A stretch of DNA of 64,000 bases from Pelagibacterium xiamenense (GTDB taxonomy: Bacteria; Pseudomonadota; Alphaproteobacteria; Rhizobiales; Devosiaceae), in contig NZ_JAJOYS010000003.1 of assembly GCF_021166475.1 (NCBI RefSeq), positions 62,001 to 126,000 on the forward strand. Reading direction: 5' to 3'. Position numbers and translations under genes: made by a program. The notes below the pieces were generated by a model. It was not told where the DNA came from. It was given only the letters and a program-made list of their open reading frames with translations, and ran no database searches. Below, piece after piece: positions 44,636 to 52,827 of the stretch; within the stretch, counting starts at the first letter, position 1; every line of letters begins with the position of its first letter.

Positions 44636-45637
44636 TCAATGGCTTGTCCCACCTTCGGCCAGGCGCGCCCGAAACACCGTGCAGCCGTCCGACAGCCGGG
44701 ATCGGGTAATGTCGCCGAAACCGGCCTCCGCCATCCATTCGCGATACTGGCTTTCCGTGTAGGATTCGCCGTGTCGATAGAGATTGAGGAAGGTGAGATT
44801 GAGGAAGACCCCGTCCGCTGGCCCCAGGCGGTCATCATCGATCACGCCCCAACCTGCAATTACGATCTCTCCTCCAGGATTGAGACACCCTGCCGCGTTC
44901 AGGATTGACCGGCGCGCCTGGTCCGGCGGCAAAACCTGAACGACGGCCTTGAGGATCGCCAGATCGTGCCGGCGGCGCGATGGCGAGGCAACAATATCGC
45001 CGTCTTCCACAACCACATCTTCGGCACCGTGCTCTGACAGGATTGCCCTCGCGGCAGCGGCGACCGGCGGAAGTTCCATCAGCGTCGCGACAACATGCGG
45101 CCACCGCTCGCGCAGTCCCACGAGCACGGTTCCCGGTCCCCCGCCGATGTCGATTACCGACCCGACCGCAGAGAGGTCCATTTCGCGAGCCAGAATTCGC
45201 CCGAACGACAGCGCTCCCGGCGCGATTTTGCGGCTGAAGGCAGCCGCCGCTTCTGGTCCTGCCTCTGAAAAGTCATGCAAGGCTGCCGGTCGATTATCCC
45301 GCAGGGAGTCCGCCGTCAGCAGATCCGCGCTCCAGAGTTCCCGCAAGAGCTCATGATCGCCACCGCGATAATTCGGCTTGGCCGCGTCGAGGAACGTCGA
45401 CGCCTCGGGTCCGTTGCGAAACCGGCCGCCCTCCACATTGAGAAGGCCGATGCTGGCGAGCGCGTAAAGCAGTCGCGACAGGCGATCGGGATCCACCTCA
45501 AGCATGGCCCCCAGACTTTCTGCGGTTACCGCGCCATCGCCAATCCTAGTGAAGACTTCGAGCTCCAACGCTGCCCGCAACGCCAGAGCAGGTGCCACCC
45601 CTGCGAACAGCTTTTCAATTCTGTCAAAACGCGCCAA
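44636..45637 (-). CDS. O-methyltransferase family 2 (acetylserotonin OMT-like)
   Basis: A 333-residue SAM-dependent methyltransferase. An N-terminal winged-helix dimerisation domain (ALRAALELEVFTRIGDGAVTAESLGAML) precedes the SAM site DIGGGPGTVL and MELPPV, then VLPPDQARRSILNAAGCLNPGGEIVI. This is the plant-type/antibiotic O-methyltransferase family 2 layout. The start is a TTG at 45637 with a very strong GGAAGGGGAAG 4-14 bases upstream; no ATG fits. The substrate is unknown; no biosynthetic cluster surrounds it. Confidence 0.82.
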   Translation of the reverse strand: MARFDRIEKLFAGVAPALALRAALELEVFTRIGDGAVTAESLGAMLEVDPDRLSRLLYALASIGLLNVEGGRFRNGPEASTFLDAAKPNYRGGDHELLRELWSADLLTADSLRDNRPAALHDFSEAGPEAAAAFSRKIAPGALSFGRILAREMDLSAVGSVIDIGGGPGTVLVGLRERWPHVVATLMELPPVAAAARAILSEHGAEDVVVEDGDIVASPSRRRHDLAILKAVVQVLPPDQARRSILNAAGCLNPGGEIVIAGWGVIDDDRLGPADGVFLNLTFLNLYRHGESYTESQYREWMAEAGFGDITRSRLSDGCTVFRARLAEGGTSH

Positions 45638-45930
45638 ATCGCTTCCCCTTCCAGGGCACCGGTTCGATTGGAGAGCCCCTTTCAGAGAAGATGTCGCCCA
45701 TCTCGTGCATCGCATCGTCCGGAGATCCCGAGACGCCAAATATCTGACCGATTTGGCTTTTGTGCAACGCCGCTGATTTCGCCAGGCCGCACGTCCTTGA
45801 CCCGGAGCGAACGTCCGTTAAGCGGCACTGCGAGCCTGCACCTGAATATGCATAAGCTAGACACGGAAGAGATGCGCGTCTCGAAAGTGACGCATTCGAA
45901 CGCAGTGAGACTGGCGTGAGCGAAAAGAAC

Positions 45931-46005
45931 TGGCGCGCCCTAGGGGAATCGAACCCCTGTTTCCGCCGTGAGAGGGCGGCGTCCTGACCGCTAGACGAAG
46001 GGCGC
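45931..46005 (-). tRNA. tRNA-Glu (CTC)
   Basis: 75-nt cloverleaf with acceptor GCGCCCT/AGGGCGC, anticodon stem CCGCC/GGCGG, loop CTCTCAC (anticodon CTC) and encoded CCA. Confidence 0.95.
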
Positions 46006-46135
46006 GGATCAGATGGTTCGGGCGAGGCCCGCATGTCCGGCCACTGTTACAACCCTTGCCGAGCCTTGGCAATCGCAGAACACTCGTGCCGGAGAATATT
46101 CCGATAAACCCTCTTGTGCCGAGGCCTGGAAGAGG

Positions 46136-46211
46136 TGGCGCGCCCTACGGGACTCGAACCCGTGTTTCCGCCGTGAAAGGGCGGCGTCCTAGACCGCTAG
46201 ACGAAGGGCGC
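46136..46211 (-). tRNA. tRNA-Glu (TTC)
   Basis: 76-nt cloverleaf almost identical to the neighbour at 45931-46005. The anticodon loop is CTTTCAC (TTC), the T-stem differs, the D-loop is one base longer, and CCA is encoded. The two isoacceptors lie 130 bases apart on the same strand. Confidence 0.95.
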
Positions 46212-46280
46212 TAACGATGTGCGGCTGTATAGAGGGGGCTTTGCGGATGCGCAATACCCGAAATTCAATTTCGTCTCTTT

Positions 46281-46742
46281 TTAACAGCCGCTAAAGGTAA
46301 CCGGGGTCGAACGCCGCCCGCGGTCGCGCACGTCGATATGGACAAAGCGCTGGCCGGGATAGCAGCCGAGCCCGCCAGTGAGCGAATTGCGGAACGCGTA
46401 GGCGATGAGCCGGTCCTTTTCGACACCCGGAATATAGATGTCCGCGGCCATGCATTTGGTGTGATAGGACGAGCTCGCCCCGCCCACGGACGCATTGTGC
46501 CACGGCGTGCGATAGCCCGAGTTCATCACGATCTTCCTGCCGAAATGGCCCTCGATGTCCCAGATCAGCAGCCGCAGCTTGGGCGACAGGCAGAATGCGT
46601 TGACGTTATCGTGGGAAACGTAGGTGCCCCAGTCCGTATCGAGCCCAGAATACCCCAGCCCGTTGCCCGAGGCGAACATGGCCATGGGCGCGCACGCACC
46701 CAGAAGACCGGCCATAACCATCAGACTCGCAAGAAAACGCAT
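46281..46742 (-). CDS. Peptidase M15 (YcbK/DUF882-like) lipoprotein
   Basis: A 153-residue protein with signal peptide and lipobox LLGAC (Cys17 from ATG 46742). The mature part shows the M15_3/DUF882 zinc-peptidase motifs: VMNSGYRTPWHN, SSYHTKCMAADIYIPG (His and Asp ligands) and RFVHIDVRDRG (His ligand). Such proteins cleave or resemble enzymes that cleave peptidoglycan peptides. An ATG at 46793 would add 17 residues before the signal peptide and is less likely. Confidence 0.8.
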   Translation of the reverse strand: MRFLASLMVMAGLLGACAPMAMFASGNGLGYSGLDTDWGTYVSHDNVNAFCLSPKLRLLIWDIEGHFGRKIVMNSGYRTPWHNASVGGASSSYHTKCMAADIYIPGVEKDRLIAYAFRNSLTGGLGCYPGQRFVHIDVRDRGRRSTPVTFSGC

Positions 46743-46869
46743 ATGCACCCGACGTCCCGAGACCTCGAAGAGGGAAATCCGAACAATGCGCATAAAAATA
46801 CCGGCGGTTGCCTAACCGCCGGTCAACCAGTGTGGTTAAAATCCTGTTACCCACCCGAAGGCGTCGGGG

Positions 46870-47289
46870 TTACCAGGTGCCGGTGTTTTCCATCGACGCC
46901 CAGGGCTCGGCGGGGGGCAGCCTGTCGCCCTCTTGCAGCAACTCCACCGAAATCCCGTCCGGAGATTTGACGAACGCCATGTGCCCGTCGCGTGGCGGCC
47001 GGTGAATCGTGTAGCCCATGTCGGCAAGGTGTTGGCACAGCTTGTAGATGTCCTCGACCCGATAGGCGAGGTGCCCGAAATTGCGCCCGCCGGTATAGGT
47101 CTCGGGGTCCCAGTTATAGGTCAACTCGACCTGGGCGTCCTCCTGGCCCGGAGCGTTGAGGAAGATGAGCGTGAACCGCCCGCGCTCGTTGTCGCTCCGC
47201 CGGGATTCGACCAGCCCCAGCCCCTCGCAATAAAAGCGCAGGCTTTCTTCGATGTCGGTCACGCGGACCATGGTGTGCAGATATTTCAC
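46870..47289 (-). CDS. gloA: Lactoylglutathione lyase (glyoxalase I, VOC family)
   Basis: Detoxifies methylglyoxal as its glutathione hemithioacetal. The 139 residues carry the metal ligands in MKYLHTMVRV (His5), FIxLELTYNW (Glu), NFGHLAYRVED (His) and SPDGISVELLQEG (Glu), with RFYCEGLGL. It starts with GTG 47289, supported by GGAGG 10 bases upstream. No neighbour suggests special regulation. Confidence 0.9.
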   Translation of the reverse strand: MKYLHTMVRVTDIEESLRFYCEGLGLVESRRSDNERGRFTLIFLNAPGQEDAQVELTYNWDPETYTGGRNFGHLAYRVEDIYKLCQHLADMGYTIHRPPRDGHMAFVKSPDGISVELLQEGDRLPPAEPWASMENTGTW

Positions 47290-47528
47290 GGCGATATGCC
47301 TCCGATTCTGATGAGGGTCGAGCGATAACTGACATGTCGCAGTCGCGGCGCCTTTCTAGCAGACCCGGGCGGCTCCCGCCAATTGCCGGGCCCGCGGTCG
47401 CAGAATGGTTAATGAAAGCGAACAAATTTATGAATGGTCCTTAACTTTTGGCTTTGAATCGGCCAAAGTGCCCACGTTAGTTGTTAAGTACCCGCATTGC
47501 GGGGCCGTGAGTGGCAAAGGCGTGGACT

Positions 47529-48143
47529 ATGGGGGTAAAGGACACATCCAGTACCGGGGAAGCCCGGGTGGATTCGCGGCGTGAGGATGGTTCCGGACGC
47601 ACGGACCCTCATGCGGGCGCAGAGCTGGACGTCATCGAAGTCGGCGGAACGATAAAGTGGTTTGACGCGGGAAAGGGCTTCGGCTTCATCATTCCCGACA
47701 CGGGCGGGGCGGACGTCCTGTTGCACGTCACCTGCTTGCGCCGAGATGGCTATCAGACAGCCTATGAAGGGGCGCGCATCGTCGTAGAGGCCCTCAATCG
47801 GCCCGGCGGTTTGCAAGCCTTCCGCATCCTTTCAATGGACGAATCGACTGCGCGCCATCCCGCGCAGATGCCGGCGGCCCGAACTCACGTTCAGGTCGAG
47901 CCGACCTCCGGTCTCGAACGGCTCGAGGTCAAGTGGTTCAACCGCGTACGCGGTTTCGGCTTCCTGTCGGCCGGGGAAGGGCACCCCGACATTTTTATTC
48001 ACATGGAGACGCTGCGCCGGTTCGGCTTCACCGAACTGCGCCCCGGCCAGACGGTTCTGGCGCGCTATGGCGACGGGCCCAAGGGCCTTATGGTCGCCGA
48101 AATCCGCCCCGATAGTTGGGGCGAAGGCCCATCGTCCCACTAA
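47529..48143 (+). CDS. Double cold-shock-domain protein
   Basis: A protein of about 204 residues with two nucleic-acid-binding cold-shock domains. CSD1 lies near 40-105 (GTIKWFDAGKGFGFIIPDTGGADVLLHVT) and CSD2 near 130-195 (EVKWFNRVRGFGFLSAGEGHPDIFIHMETL), joined by a short linker and preceded by a ~35-residue charged N terminus. RNP1 and RNP2 are intact in both. Two-domain CSPs are known in alphaproteobacteria. Start ATG 47529 or GTG 47511; a small hairpin CCCGC-ATT-GCGGG (47491-47503) precedes them. Confidence 0.88.
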   Translation: MGVKDTSSTGEARVDSRREDGSGRTDPHAGAELDVIEVGGTIKWFDAGKGFGFIIPDTGGADVLLHVTCLRRDGYQTAYEGARIVVEALNRPGGLQAFRILSMDESTARHPAQMPAARTHVQVEPTSGLERLEVKWFNRVRGFGFLSAGEGHPDIFIHMETLRRFGFTELRPGQTVLARYGDGPKGLMVAEIRPDSWGEGPSSH

Positions 48144-48190
48144 GCGCGAGCGGGGAACCGCTCTTTCGGTTCGGGACCGCGACGAGACCA
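48144..48190. repeat. Dispersed palindromic intergenic repeat, copy C
   Basis: Lies between the cold-shock gene and the DUF192 gene. AGCGGGGAACCGCTCTTTCGG then TTCGGGACCGCGACGAGACC. Same element as copies at 573-630 and 31009-31053, with the conserved right part CGGTTCGGGANCGCGACNAGAC. Confidence 0.6.
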
Positions 48191-48207
48191 GGACACCAAA
48201 GAGCGCC

Positions 48208-48714
48208 ATGCCCGGAACCCTCCTGCCTCTGAACCGCCGTACGCTCGTCGCGCTTCTTGGAGCCGTGCTCCTGGCCGCGGCCGGGATCGGCTGGGCCGTG
48301 AGCAATGTCGCGGCGCAAGCCACCGAAGATACGGTGCTCATTCATACGGACGCGGCCACACACGCCTTCAAGGTGGAGGTTGTCGATACCGACGCGACGC
48401 GGGCACGCGGCCTGATGTTCCGTCAGGAGCTCGCCCCCAACGCCGGGATGCTGTTTGATTTCATCGAGGAGCGCCCCGCGTCCTTCTGGATGGAAAACAC
48501 CTTCATACCGCTCGATATGATTTTCGCCCGCGCCGATGGCGAGATCGTGCGTGTCCACGCCAATGCCATTCCGCACGACCGCACGCCGATCCCGTCGGGT
48601 GAGCCCGTGCGATTCGTCCTCGAAATCCCCGGAGGGCGCGCCGCCGAGCTTGGCATAACGGCCGGCGACGTTCTGGAGCACCCCCGCGTGACCGCCGAAA
48701 AAAGCGCGCCCTAG
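48208..48714 (+). CDS. DUF192 domain protein, secreted or membrane-anchored
   Basis: The 168 residues start with a hydrophobic signal/anchor (about 10-35), then the DUF192 domain: GLMFRQELAPNAGMLFDF, SFWMENTFIPLDMIFARADG and VLEIPGGRAAELGITAGD. DUF192 proteins are periplasmic and of unknown function. ATG 48208 is chosen as the first codon before the signal peptide. Its TAG shares CTAG 48711-48714 with the convergent usp gene. Confidence 0.85.
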   Translation: MPGTLLPLNRRTLVALLGAVLLAAAGIGWAVSNVAAQATEDTVLIHTDAATHAFKVEVVDTDATRARGLMFRQELAPNAGMLFDFIEERPASFWMENTFIPLDMIFARADGEIVRVHANAIPHDRTPIPSGEPVRFVLEIPGGRAAELGITAGDVLEHPRVTAEKSAP

Positions 48715-49145
48715 CGGACGACGAGCACCGGCATCGTGGTCGAGGCGAGCACTTCGCTCGTCTGGCTGCCGAGCAGCATCTTGCGAACGCCCCGGCGCCC
48801 ATGCGAGCTGATCACGATCAGGTCGCAGCCCATGTCCTGTGCGGCCTCGACGATCGCATCGGCCGGATATCGGTTCTGGACATGCTTGGTTTGGTACTGA
48901 ATCCCGGCAGTCTTGGCCTCGACCGCTGCGTCTGCAAGAACCTGCTCGACAGAAGCATTCATTGCCGCCTGGTAATCCTCTATGGCGGCGGGCGATGCGG
49001 CGGAGATGAGACTGGAGGACCAGACGTCGGTTACGCTGACAATAAGGACTTTGGCGCCGATCGCCTGGGCCAGGGAAAGGCCGTGCTTGAGCCCCTTGTT
49101 CGCGAGGTCGGAACCGTCGGTGGCAATAAGTATGTGCTTATACAT
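48711..49145 (-). CDS. Universal stress protein
   Basis: A 144-residue UspA-fold protein: MYKHILIATDGSDLANKGLKHGLSLA at the N terminus and SSHGRRGVRKMLLGSQTSEVL, the ATP-binding GxxGx9GS loop, near the C terminus, which suggests a nucleotide-binding Usp. GGAGAGCAGGGA precedes ATG 49145. Regulated presumably by stress; no promoter was assigned. Confidence 0.92.
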   Translation of the reverse strand: MYKHILIATDGSDLANKGLKHGLSLAQAIGAKVLIVSVTDVWSSSLISAASPAAIEDYQAAMNASVEQVLADAAVEAKTAGIQYQTKHVQNRYPADAIVEAAQDMGCDLIVISSHGRRGVRKMLLGSQTSEVLASTTMPVLVVR

Positions 49146-49221
49146 TCCCTGCTCTCCGTGTTGCTGAGAGCGAATGCTAAAGCATTGCACGCAGTTGCAT
49201 ATTGACCCAGATCAAGCAGCT

Positions 49222-49653
49222 TCAGTCGATCTGCGGCTTGCTGCTCCGGAGCTTCTTGACCGCGCCGCGGCGCGTTTTGGCGTCCGTCCGCTTGCGCTTG
49301 GCCGAAAGCGAGGGGCGCGTCGGCACCCGCTTTTTCGGCGGCGTCGCAGCGCGGCGCAGAAGGGCCACGAGCCGGGCGACGGCATCTTCGCGATTACGCT
49401 CCTGCGTGCGATAGGAAGACGCCGTTATGACGATCTCGCCTTGCGTGGTCAGCCGCGTGCCGGCGAGCTTCGCCGCGCGCGACTTGACGGCTTCGGGCAG
49501 GGAAGGGGACCCGCGCAAGTCGAAGCGCAGCTGTGCCGCCGACGCCACCTTGTTGACATTCTGCCCACCCGGACCGGGCGCCCGCACGAAGCTGAAAGAC
49601 AGCTCCCCCGTTGCGAGCGACAGGGCATCGGTAATGTGCAATCGCGCGCTCAT
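49222..49653 (-). CDS. arfB: Alternative ribosome-rescue factor / peptidyl-tRNA hydrolase ArfB
   Basis: Releases peptides from ribosomes stalled on non-stop mRNAs. The 143 residues have the GPGGQNVNK motif (GGQ 29-31) of class-I release factors. The long basic tail (RRAATPPKKRVPTRPSLSAKRKRTDAKTRR) enters the empty mRNA channel. The size matches ArfB (about 140), not RF1/RF2. Confidence 0.93.
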   Translation of the reverse strand: MSARLHITDALSLATGELSFSFVRAPGPGGQNVNKVASAAQLRFDLRGSPSLPEAVKSRAAKLAGTRLTTQGEIVITASSYRTQERNREDAVARLVALLRRAATPPKKRVPTRPSLSAKRKRTDAKTRRGAVKKLRSSKPQID

Positions 49654-49743
49654 GGATGGGCCGTTCGCTCCTGGGCACCTGTTCTTGGGTGCCTGTCAGC
49701 GTTCTATCGCCACCTCGGACGCAGAACAACCGTGCGCCTTTGA

Positions 49744-50625
49744 TCAGTCCACGCAGGCATAATACCCGCCATACCCGACGCGCAAATCCTCGCCGATCTC
49801 GAAAATCATGGTGGCATCGTTCCGGCCTGCATCAAGACCCCGAGCCTGGTCTGCCGCTGAGATCGTCACCCGCACGGCGCCGTCCTCGAAACGCAGGGTG
49901 CTGTCCTCGCGGTTCTCCGAAGGCTCCAGCGCAACGAGCGCGCCGTTGAGCTTGACCAGACCTGAAGTCCCGGCGTTTTCCGGATCGCTGCTGTGCGCAA
50001 AGGCCGGAGCGCTCTCGCTTGTATATCGGAAGGCACAACGGGGCCCATCGCCCAGGTGTCTTGCAAGCTCGGCGTCCGAGAGCTTTGCGGGATCCACCTG
50101 CGCAATATTCGCGCCCGCAAGCGCCTCTGAGGCGGGGACGGTGTTCGTCGCGACCGTGTCGTCCGCCGCCCCGACGGCTTCCTGTCCATCGGCGTGCGCA
50201 ATCAGATACCTCATCTCGGCGATTTCGCGCTCCTGAGCCGCAATGATTTCGTCGGCGAGTTTGCGCACGCGGGGATCGGAAATCTGCGCCCGCTTTGACG
50301 TCATGATGGCGATGGAATGGTGAGGAATCATGGCGCTCATATAGTCTTCGTCGCCGACTGTGACCTGGCTGCGCACAAGCCACAACGCACCCGCGAAGAC
50401 GATTGCGGCGCCAGCGAAAATGGCGATATTGAGAGCCGTGCTGCGATACATCGACAACATGAAGCTCAGCATGACCACCGCCATGGTGCTGCCCATCACG
50501 AGCGCCATCCATGCCCGGGTCTGGCTCCAGAACACGTGCTCGAACGCGAAAGTGTTGAGATACATCAAGCCGAACATGACGACCGTTGAGGTCGCGATCA
50601 TGGCGGCAAAGCGCCAATAAGCCAT
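49744..50625 (-). CDS. DUF305 domain membrane protein with extra C-terminal domain
   Basis: The 293 residues have three membrane helices (about 5-25, 37-58, 65-84), then a DUF305 four-helix region with MIPHHSIAIM (His102, His103) and a further ~110-residue C-terminal beta-rich domain that I do not recognise. DUF305 proteins are often linked to copper, but no copper gene adjoins this one. GAGGAG stands before ATG 50625. Confidence 0.8.
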   Translation of the reverse strand: MAYWRFAAMIATSTVVMFGLMYLNTFAFEHVFWSQTRAWMALVMGSTMAVVMLSFMLSMYRSTALNIAIFAGAAIVFAGALWLVRSQVTVGDEDYMSAMIPHHSIAIMTSKRAQISDPRVRKLADEIIAAQEREIAEMRYLIAHADGQEAVGAADDTVATNTVPASEALAGANIAQVDPAKLSDAELARHLGDGPRCAFRYTSESAPAFAHSSDPENAGTSGLVKLNGALVALEPSENREDSTLRFEDGAVRVTISAADQARGLDAGRNDATMIFEIGEDLRVGYGGYYACVD

Positions 50626-50743
50626 CTGCTGCTCCTCTCGGATTTGAAACTGGTGTGGGGCAGGGCCCCTTCCGAACGTCAAACCTCTGCGAGCGCAGAA
50701 GTTCCAAATCTGGTGATGAGCGGGCTGTGTACAGTGGGGAAGG

Positions 50744-50820
50744 TGGCGACCCCGGCAGGATTCGAACCTGCGACCAATAGCTTAGAAGGCTACTGCTCTA
50801 TCCAGCTGAGCTACGGGGCC
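50744..50820 (-). tRNA. tRNA-Arg (TCT)
   Basis: 77-nt cloverleaf with acceptor GGCCCCG/CGGGGTC, anticodon loop CTTCTAA (TCT), T-loop TTCGAAT and encoded CCA. Confidence 0.96.
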
Positions 50821-51196
50821 GTTGCGGGTCCTCTAACCCAATTTGCCGGCTTTGTCAGGATACGTTGGCCGACATAAGACAAATGCCCGCTTGACTTTGG
50901 TGCCCAACGCGCCGATATGGGCGGGGCTGCCGCATGGCCGCCGCGTGAGCGGCCCGCACCGGTGAGCGGACATTTGGTCCTCACCCTTCGATGTAATAGG
51001 TGCTCCGGCGCGCCAATCCAAAAAGTTCCCATTTCACGCGGGGTTCTGACGCTTCTGACGCTTGGCCGGGCAATAAGGCCCCTGAGCGCGTTCAGAATCG
51101 AATCCGCAACATGGCCCGATACGCGATGCGTTTCGGCACCATGCCCGTTTGTCTCCGGACGCACGCCAAGGCGTGCCCGGAAAGAAGGTAGTCCAT
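50821..51196. other. 376-base region before the RNA helicase
   Basis: No plausible gene. It contains a GC-rich dyad near 50937-50953 and the strong hairpin described at 51155-51180. The helicase promoter should lie here, but no good -35/-10 pair stands out. A long leader is likely. Confidence 0.5.
51155..51180 (+). promoter_or_regulatory. Stable leader hairpin just before the RNA-helicase start
   Basis: CCGG-AC-GCACGC, loop CAAG, GCGTGC-CCGG: a 6-bp plus 4-bp stem with a two-base bulge, ending 16 bases before the TTG start and just upstream of the AGAAGG ribosome-binding site. It could regulate helicase translation in response to temperature. Confidence 0.45.
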
Positions 51197-52489
51197 TTGA
51201 CTGAATTTCTCTCCCTCGGCCTCAATCCGGCTCTCGTCAAAGCCCTCGATACGCTCGGTTTTGACACCCCCACGCCGATCCAGGCCGAGGCCATCCCCCA
51301 CGTGCTTGCCGGCCGCGACATCATGGGTCTCGCCCAGACCGGCACCGGCAAGACCGCCGCATTCGGCCTCCCGCTTGTCCACCATCTGCTGGCCCTGTCC
51401 GGAAAGCCCGCCCCGAGGACGATCAAGTCGCTCATTCTCGCGCCGACCCGCGAACTGGTGAATCAGATCGCGATCAACCTGCGCGGGTTTGCCAAAGGTA
51501 CGCCGATCAAGGTCAACTGCGTGGTCGGCGGCATGTCGATCCACGCGCAGGTCAAGGCGCTCGCCCACGGCAGCGACATCCTCGTTGCCACCCCCGGCCG
51601 GCTTCTCGACCTCGTCAAGCGCCAGGCCGTCCGGCTTGATTCGGCGAAGTTCCTCGTCCTCGACGAAGCCGATCAGATGCTCGATCTGGGCTTTATCCAC
51701 GCCCTGCGTGAGATTTCGCGCCTCGTCGGCCAGCCCCGTCAGACGCTGCTGTTTTCGGCCACCATGCCCAAGCAGATGACCGAGATCGCTTCGACCTACC
51801 TGACCGATCCGATCCGGATCGAGGTCGCCGCGCCCGGCAAGGCCGCCGACAAGATCACCCAGTCGGTGCACTATGTCGACGCCAAGGCAAAGCCCGATCT
51901 CCTCGCATCGCTGATCGGGCAGGCGCCCGATTCGCTTTCGCTCGTCTTCACCCGGACAAAGCACGGCGCCGAAAAGCTCATGAAGGGCCTCGCCGGCGCC
52001 GGGTTTGCCGTTGGATCCATCCACGGAAACAAGAGCCAGGGCCAGCGTGACCGCACGCTCAAGGCATTCCGCAACGGCAACATCCGCGTCCTTGTAGCGA
52101 CCGATGTCGCCGCGCGGGGTATCGATATTCCCGGCGTCAGCCACGTTTACAACTATGAGTTGCCCGAGGTCGCCGAGAACTACGTTCACCGCATCGGCCG
52201 GACGGCCCGCGCCGGGGCCGAAGGCGAGGCCGTCGCCTTGTGCGCGCCGGCCGAGTTCGCATTGTTGCGCGGCGTCGAAAAGCTCATGGGTATTACCGTT
52301 ACGACTGCGGGCGGCGAGCGTCCCGAACGCGCGCCGCGGTTCGAACGGCCCGGCGGCGGCAAGAAGCAGCGCCCTCGCGGCAAGTCAGGGCAGGGTAAGC
52401 CTGCCCAGGCCAAACGCCCCGACGGCCAGAAAGCCGCCCCTGCGCGCCACCGTAAGACGAAGGCCAGGCGCGCGCGGTACGCGGCGTAA
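51197..52489 (+). CDS. DEAD-box RNA helicase (RhlE-like)
   Basis: ATP-dependent RNA helicase for ribosome assembly or RNA decay. The 430 residues contain the Q motif (FDTPTPIQ), motif I AQTGTGKT (46-53), motif II DEAD in VLDEADQML, SAT, and HRIGRTARAG. A ~70-residue basic Gly/Pro/Lys-rich tail follows, as in RhlE/CsdA-type helicases. The start is taken as TTG 51197 with AGAAGG about 9 bases upstream, where the conserved N terminus begins (TEFLSLGLNPALVKAL). The frame is open to GTG 51149. Confidence 0.9.
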   Translation: MTEFLSLGLNPALVKALDTLGFDTPTPIQAEAIPHVLAGRDIMGLAQTGTGKTAAFGLPLVHHLLALSGKPAPRTIKSLILAPTRELVNQIAINLRGFAKGTPIKVNCVVGGMSIHAQVKALAHGSDILVATPGRLLDLVKRQAVRLDSAKFLVLDEADQMLDLGFIHALREISRLVGQPRQTLLFSATMPKQMTEIASTYLTDPIRIEVAAPGKAADKITQSVHYVDAKAKPDLLASLIGQAPDSLSLVFTRTKHGAEKLMKGLAGAGFAVGSIHGNKSQGQRDRTLKAFRNGNIRVLVATDVAARGIDIPGVSHVYNYELPEVAENYVHRIGRTARAGAEGEAVALCAPAEFALLRGVEKLMGITVTTAGGERPERAPRFERPGGGKKQRPRGKSGQGKPAQAKRPDGQKAAPARHRKTKARRARYAA

Positions 52490-52520
52490 CGGCACGTTCG
52501 TAATATAAGCGATCACAAAA

Positions 52521-52550
52521 GGCGCGCCCCCCGCTAAGGGCGCGCCTTTC
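52521..52550 (+). terminator. Rho-independent terminator after the RNA helicase
   Basis: Perfect 9-bp stem GGCGCGCCC (52521-52529) with GGGCGCGCC (52538-52546), loop CCCGCTAA, then TTTCTT. Confidence 0.85.
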
Positions 52551-52682
52551 TTGTTTGCGCCGTACACAATGTCATCTAAGGTCGGCAGGCATGCGCGCAC
52601 GGCGCTCAGGGCCCGGCAGGTTGCGTCTACGACTTTTGTCGCATTGCCCCTTGACAGCAATCGCACAAACGCGGGAAGGTAA

Positions 52683-52729
52683 TGAAATCGATTGCACCAA
52701 GCCGAAGTGCAAGGATGTAATCGATTACA
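52683..52729 (+). promoter_or_regulatory. Two LacI-like operators over the promoter of the sugar transporter operon
   Basis: TGAAATCGATTGCA (52683-52696) is a near-palindrome and TGTAATCGATTACA (52716-52729) a perfect 14-bp palindrome. Their centres are 33 bp apart, about three helical turns. TTGCAC (52692-52697) and TGTAAT (52716-52721) form a possible promoter with an 18-base spacer, so the operators cover both hexamers. This fits repression by a LacI-family sugar regulator, which is not encoded in the window. The rest of 52551-52827 holds no gene. Confidence 0.6.
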
Positions 52730-52827
52730 TTTTGTTGCCGGAGGAGGCTCGCCGGAACCGTGCGGGGCCGGTGCAAAATGTGAGGAGACGGGGCCTTTGC
52801 CCCTTGGAACCCTTTGGGAGGAAGACA

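Noticed and set aside
44636-45637. Secondary-metabolite cluster around the O-methyltransferase
   Set aside because: Neighbours are a GNAT protein and tRNAs; no synthases or other tailoring enzymes are present.
45638-45930. Possible small gene between the methyltransferase and tRNA-Glu
   Set aside because: Only a frame that runs through the tRNA gene exists; no start with ribosome-binding site and no family similarity.
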